The notes under the pieces were generated by a model. That model was not told the origin of the DNA. It did no database searches and saw only the letters and a program-made list of their open reading frames with translations. From Caldilineales bacterium (GTDB lineage Bacteria; Chloroflexota; Anaerolineae; J102), in the NCBI GenBank assembly GCA_024102915.1, contig JAGFJG010000168.1:1-45760 (forward strand): 45,760 nt of DNA, written 5' to 3'. Made by a program: the position numbers and the translations under genes. This document shows, piece by piece, positions 43,446-45,760 of this stretch. How positions within the stretch are numbered: the stretch's first letter is position 1; every line of letters begins with the position of its first letter.

Positions 43446-44963
43446 CTAAGGTAGCGCCGGTCGCACGTTCCGAAATCGTGTCGCCTGCTCAAACGCGTAA
43501 GCCACGCGCAGAATCGTAGCTTCAGCGAAAGGTTTGCCGATGAATTGCACGCCAACGGGCAGCGATGCGCCATCTTCCTGAACGAAGCCAGCAGGTACGG
43601 AGATGCAGGGCACGCCCGCCAATGCTGTGGGCAAGGTGAAGACGTCGCTGAGGTACAGGTCAACGGGATCGGTGGGGCCTTCACCAACTTTGAAGGGTAA
43701 CATTGGGGCAACCGGCGCAATCAGGGCGTCGAAACGCTCAAACGCCTGATCGAAATCCCGCCGAATCAATGTGCGCACCTTTTGCGCCTGCAAATAATAG
43801 GCGTCGTAATAGCCAGCCGACAGGACATAAGTCCCCAGGATAATCCGCCGCTTGACCTCCGGCCCAAATCCCTGGCCTCGGGTCTGGCGGTAGTTCTCCC
43901 ACATGGAATCTGCGCCTGCGCTGAAGCCATAACGCACGCCATCGTAGCGGGCCAGATTAGCGCTTAGTTCGGCGGTCGCGACCAGGTAATAGACCGGCAT
44001 GCCGTATTCGGTGTGCGGCAGGGAAACCTCTTCCACCTCCGCGCCTAAATCGGTCAGTTGCGCCACCGCGTCCATAACAGCCGCTTTGATGCCAGGATGC
44101 ATGCCGTCGACGAAGTATTCGCGCGGCAGGCCGATACGCATTCCTTTCACCCCGCCCTCCAGCCCGGCTTCGTAATCCGGCACAGGTTCGGGCATAGTTG
44201 TCGAATCCATGGGATCGTGTCCGGCGATGGCCTTAAGCAAGATGGCGTTATCTCGCACATCCTTGGTCATAGGGCCGATCTGGTCGAGCGACGAGGCGAA
44301 AGCGATGACGCCCCAGCGCGAAACCCGGCCATAGGTTGGGCGCATGGCGACCGTATTCGTCCACGATGCCGGTTGACGCACACTGCCGCCGGTATCCGTG
44401 CCCAGGGCCGCCACGGTTTCATCCGCGGCGACGGCAGCTGCCGAACCGCCGCTGGAACCGCCCGGCACACGGCCTGGATCATAGGGATTACGCGTGGTGA
44501 CAAAGGCTGAATTTTCGGTGCTCCAACCCATGGCAAATTCATCCAGGTTGGTTTTGCCCAAAAAGACCGCTCCTTGCTCGCGCAATTTCGCAATCGCTGT
44601 GGCTTCATATGGCGGCACAAAGCCATCCAAAATCCGAGAAGCCGCTGTCGCCGGCATTCCACGCACAGTGATCATGTCTTTGACAGCAAGCGGGATGCCA
44701 AGCAAGGGCGTGTCTTCACCGCCAGCGCGCCGCTCGTCCGCTGCCTGCGCTTGAGCCAGGGCACGGTCGGACGCGACGTGCAGATAGGAATGAACCCGAT
44801 TGTCGATCTGCTCGATGCGGCTGAGGTAGGCATTCGTGAGTTCGACAGCCGATATCTCGCGCGTTCGCAACAGCGCCTGCGATTCATGAATCGTCAACGC
44901 TTTCAACTGTCTGCTGCCTACTAAATACTGAGCATCGCCCACTGAAAACTGCCTTCCGCTCAC
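43446..44963 (-). CDS. gatA: Aspartyl/glutamyl-tRNA amidotransferase subunit A
   Basis: This 505-aa amidase subunit releases ammonia from Gln for GatB. The Ser-cisSer-Lys triad is Lys95 (LAVKDM), Ser170 (GGSSGGS) and Ser194 ([10 protein letters not shown]). These are each 16 higher than in S. aureus GatA (79, 154, 178), showing an N-terminal extension. GTG 44963 overlaps the gatC TGA as GTGA with GGAGGGG upstream, supporting this start. The first 20 or so codons are CAGT-word repeat sequence; the family domain begins at [16 protein letters not shown]. Confidence 0.95.
   Translation of the reverse strand: MSGRQFSVGDAQYLVGSRQLKALTIHESQALLRTREISAVELTNAYLSRIEQIDNRVHSYLHVASDRALAQAQAADERRAGGEDTPLLGIPLAVKDMITVRGMPATAASRILDGFVPPYEATAIAKLREQGAVFLGKTNLDEFAMGWSTENSAFVTTRNPYDPGRVPGGSSGGSAAAVAADETVAALGTDTGGSVRQPASWTNTVAMRPTYGRVSRWGVIAFASSLDQIGPMTKDVRDNAILLKAIAGHDPMDSTTMPEPVPDYEAGLEGGVKGMRIGLPREYFVDGMHPGIKAAVMDAVAQLTDLGAEVEEVSLPHTEYGMPVYYLVATAELSANLARYDGVRYGFSAGADSMWENYRQTRGQGFGPEVKRRIILGTYVLSAGYYDAYYLQAQKVRTLIRRDFDQAFERFDALIAPVAPMLPFKVGEGPTDPVDLYLSDVFTLPTALAGVPCISVPAGFVQEDGASLPVGVQFIGKPFAEATILRVAYAFEQATRFRNVRPALP
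44905..44963. repeat. CAGT-word repeat overlapping the gatA start
   Basis: On the minus strand this segment reads as CAGTTTTCAGTG, GCTCAGTATTTAGTAGGCAG and AGACAGTTG. It shares AGTAGGCAG and the (T)CAGT words with the spacer element at 22957-23019. It is within the predicted gatA reading frame. Confidence 0.6.
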
Positions 44964-45259
44964 TGGCTCCCCTCCAACACCGCATGTACCCGAAAAGCAT
45001 CCTCACTTCGTTCCGGCGCATTGGTCAAACCCTGCGAAGTGGGGAGGCTGGGCCTGACCACATCCTCGCGCATGACGCTGCGCAATGGCAAAACCGTTGC
45101 GGTGGGCGAGACGTGCGACGTGTCGACTCTTTGCAAGGCGGCGGCATAGTCTAAAACGGCGGACAACTGGCCAGCAAAGAGTTGCAGTTCCTCGTCGCTG
45201 AGTTGGAGTTTGGCCAATTCGGCAACATGTTTGACTTGTTCGGCGCTAAGTGTGGACAT
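44960..45259 (-). CDS. gatC: Aspartyl/glutamyl-tRNA amidotransferase subunit C
   Basis: This 99-aa subunit stabilises GatA and links it to GatB. It starts [24 protein letters not shown], the GatC helical pair, followed by [20 protein letters not shown] and [13 protein letters not shown]. Length is typical (about 95-100 aa). ATG 45259 fits the family; a TTG at 45289 would add 10 residues. It starts the gatC-gatA-gatB-dinB run and overlaps gatA by 4 nt. Confidence 0.94.
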   Translation of the reverse strand: MSTLSAEQVKHVAELAKLQLSDEELQLFAGQLSAVLDYAAALQRVDTSHVSPTATVLPLRSVMREDVVRPSLPTSQGLTNAPERSEDAFRVHAVLEGSQ

Positions 45260-45483
45260 AAGATGATTCGGTATTGTCGCTGGGAGCAATGATGATTATC
45301 AGGGCAAAAACAGGTCGCTGCTTTGGGATATCGACCTGGAATTAAAAGGTCGGCATCTCGAACATGAATCTCAATGTCAGCAAGATATTCAGTATCGCAT
45401 CGCGCACGGTGAATGTGCAACCCATGGAACGTGGCCCCAGCCATCGCGCCAAATTACCTCGTCTTCTGTACTCCAGCGACGCT

Positions 45484-45513
45484 TTGCCCCGCTACTTGCC
45501 TCTATGCTAGAAT
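45484..45513 (+). promoter_or_regulatory. Promoter of tRNA-Arg
   Basis: TTGCCC (45484-45489), an 18-bp spacer and an extended -10 TGCTAGAAT (45505-45513) lie 12 bp before the first base of the tRNA. Confidence 0.6.
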
Positions 45514-45525
45514 TGCGTCATATAC

Positions 45526-45601
45526 GCCCACGTAGCTCAGCGGATAGAGCGCTTGCCTCCGGAGCAAGAAGTCACAGGTTCAAATCCTGTCGTGGGTACC
45601 A
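45526..45601 (+). tRNA. tRNA-Arg (anticodon CCG)
   Basis: A full cloverleaf can be folded: acceptor GCCCACG/CGTGGGT (first pair G-U), D arm GCTC...GAGC, anticodon stem CTTGC/GCAAG with loop CTCCGGA giving anticodon CCG, T arm ACAGG-TTCAAAT-CCTGT, discriminator A and an encoded CCA end. It reads CGG codons as arginine. Confidence 0.96.
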
Positions 45602-45630
45602 TACTATATATAGTGGTTGTCAATCGCCCG

Positions 45631-45680
45631 AACCCCCTGGCTGTCTAACTGGTATTATCTGGTCGCACAGTCAGGGGGTT
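45631..45680. repeat. Inverted repeat across the end of the right-edge gene
   Basis: AACCCCCTGGCTGT (45631-45644) and ACAGTCAGGGGGTT (45667-45680) are inverted copies with 13 of 14 matching, around a 22-nt loop. It spans the stop codon of the partial minus-strand gene. It may be a terminator stem without U-run or part of a mobile-element end. Confidence 0.7.
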
Positions 45681-45760
45681 GGGATTGTTGAAGAATTGAC
45701 GACGACAGGTCATGTAGGCTTCAGCCAGCGATTGGATAGTGGCGTAAGGATTGCGATGTA
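45645..45760 (-). CDS. C-terminal end of a possible transposase
   Basis: The frame enters from the right edge and stops at TAG 45645; 37 codons are visible. The residues HRNPYATIQSLAEAYMTC then RRQFFNN resemble the end of IS630-type transposases (a 'THN-x-x-F-x-T-x-x-x-L...FF' pattern). This is a weak family match from a short tail. An A/T-rich TATATATAG stretch and an inverted repeat lie between it and the tRNA, as might be found at an insertion-sequence end. It could instead be an unrelated protein. Confidence 0.35.
   Translation of the reverse strand, partial: HRNPYATIQSLAEAYMTCRRQFFNNPNPLTVRPDNTS

Overview
The window looks like a chromosomal stretch of a Chloroflexota bacterium, probably Anaerolineae or a near relative. 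This is inferred from protein style, not from a marker-gene search. The clues are Thr/Pro 'TPTPT' stalks in exported proteins, a secreted protease ending in an aromatic-Leu-Pro-Met-Leu-x-Arg tail, an isopentenyl phosphate kinase, paired GlgC-like proteins and many small word-built palindromes between genes. No prophage, CRISPR array or rRNA is visible.

Left part (1-14.1 kb): the N-terminus of DNA polymerase III alpha (minus); a translationally coupled pair of ADP-glucose pyrophosphorylase homologues, one with a degenerate active site (minus); then plus-strand housekeeping genes: ABC-F ATPase, coaE, a small membrane protein, dnaJ-prmA-rsmE, thioredoxin reductase with a clear terminator, an OmpR-type two-component system, and a stand-alone zinc homocysteine methyltransferase.

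Middle (14.1-23 kb): a minus-strand class I aldolase/PfkB sugar kinase pair, then a plus-strand group of MFS transporter, class IV and class I/II aminotransferases, a lysine-2,3-aminomutase-family radical SAM enzyme and an acyl-CoA ligase.

Envelope block (23-36.7 kb, all minus): degV, a stalked subtilase, a lytic transglycosylase lipoprotein and isopentenyl phosphate kinase form one run. A zinc-ribbon/LysM membrane protein, HEAT-repeat protein, AEC carrier, TPR protein, acylphosphatase, FecR-like protein and GT-C glycosyltransferase form a second run with gaps of 7-20 bp or 4-bp overlaps.

Right part (37-45.8 kb): a PF04020-type membrane protein coupled to an AarF/UbiB kinase, a SufT/MIP18 protein, a Yx6K enoyl-ACP-reductase-like SDR followed by a GreA-C-like protein, gatC-gatA-gatB-dinB (minus), tRNA-Arg(CCG), and the C-terminal end of a possible transposase.

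The most unusual signal is non-coding. At least six different families of imperfect palindromes, each built from its own short repeated word, sit in the spacers. Two genes seem to have absorbed related sequence in frame: the ABC-F protein just before its second Walker A, and the GatA N-terminus.
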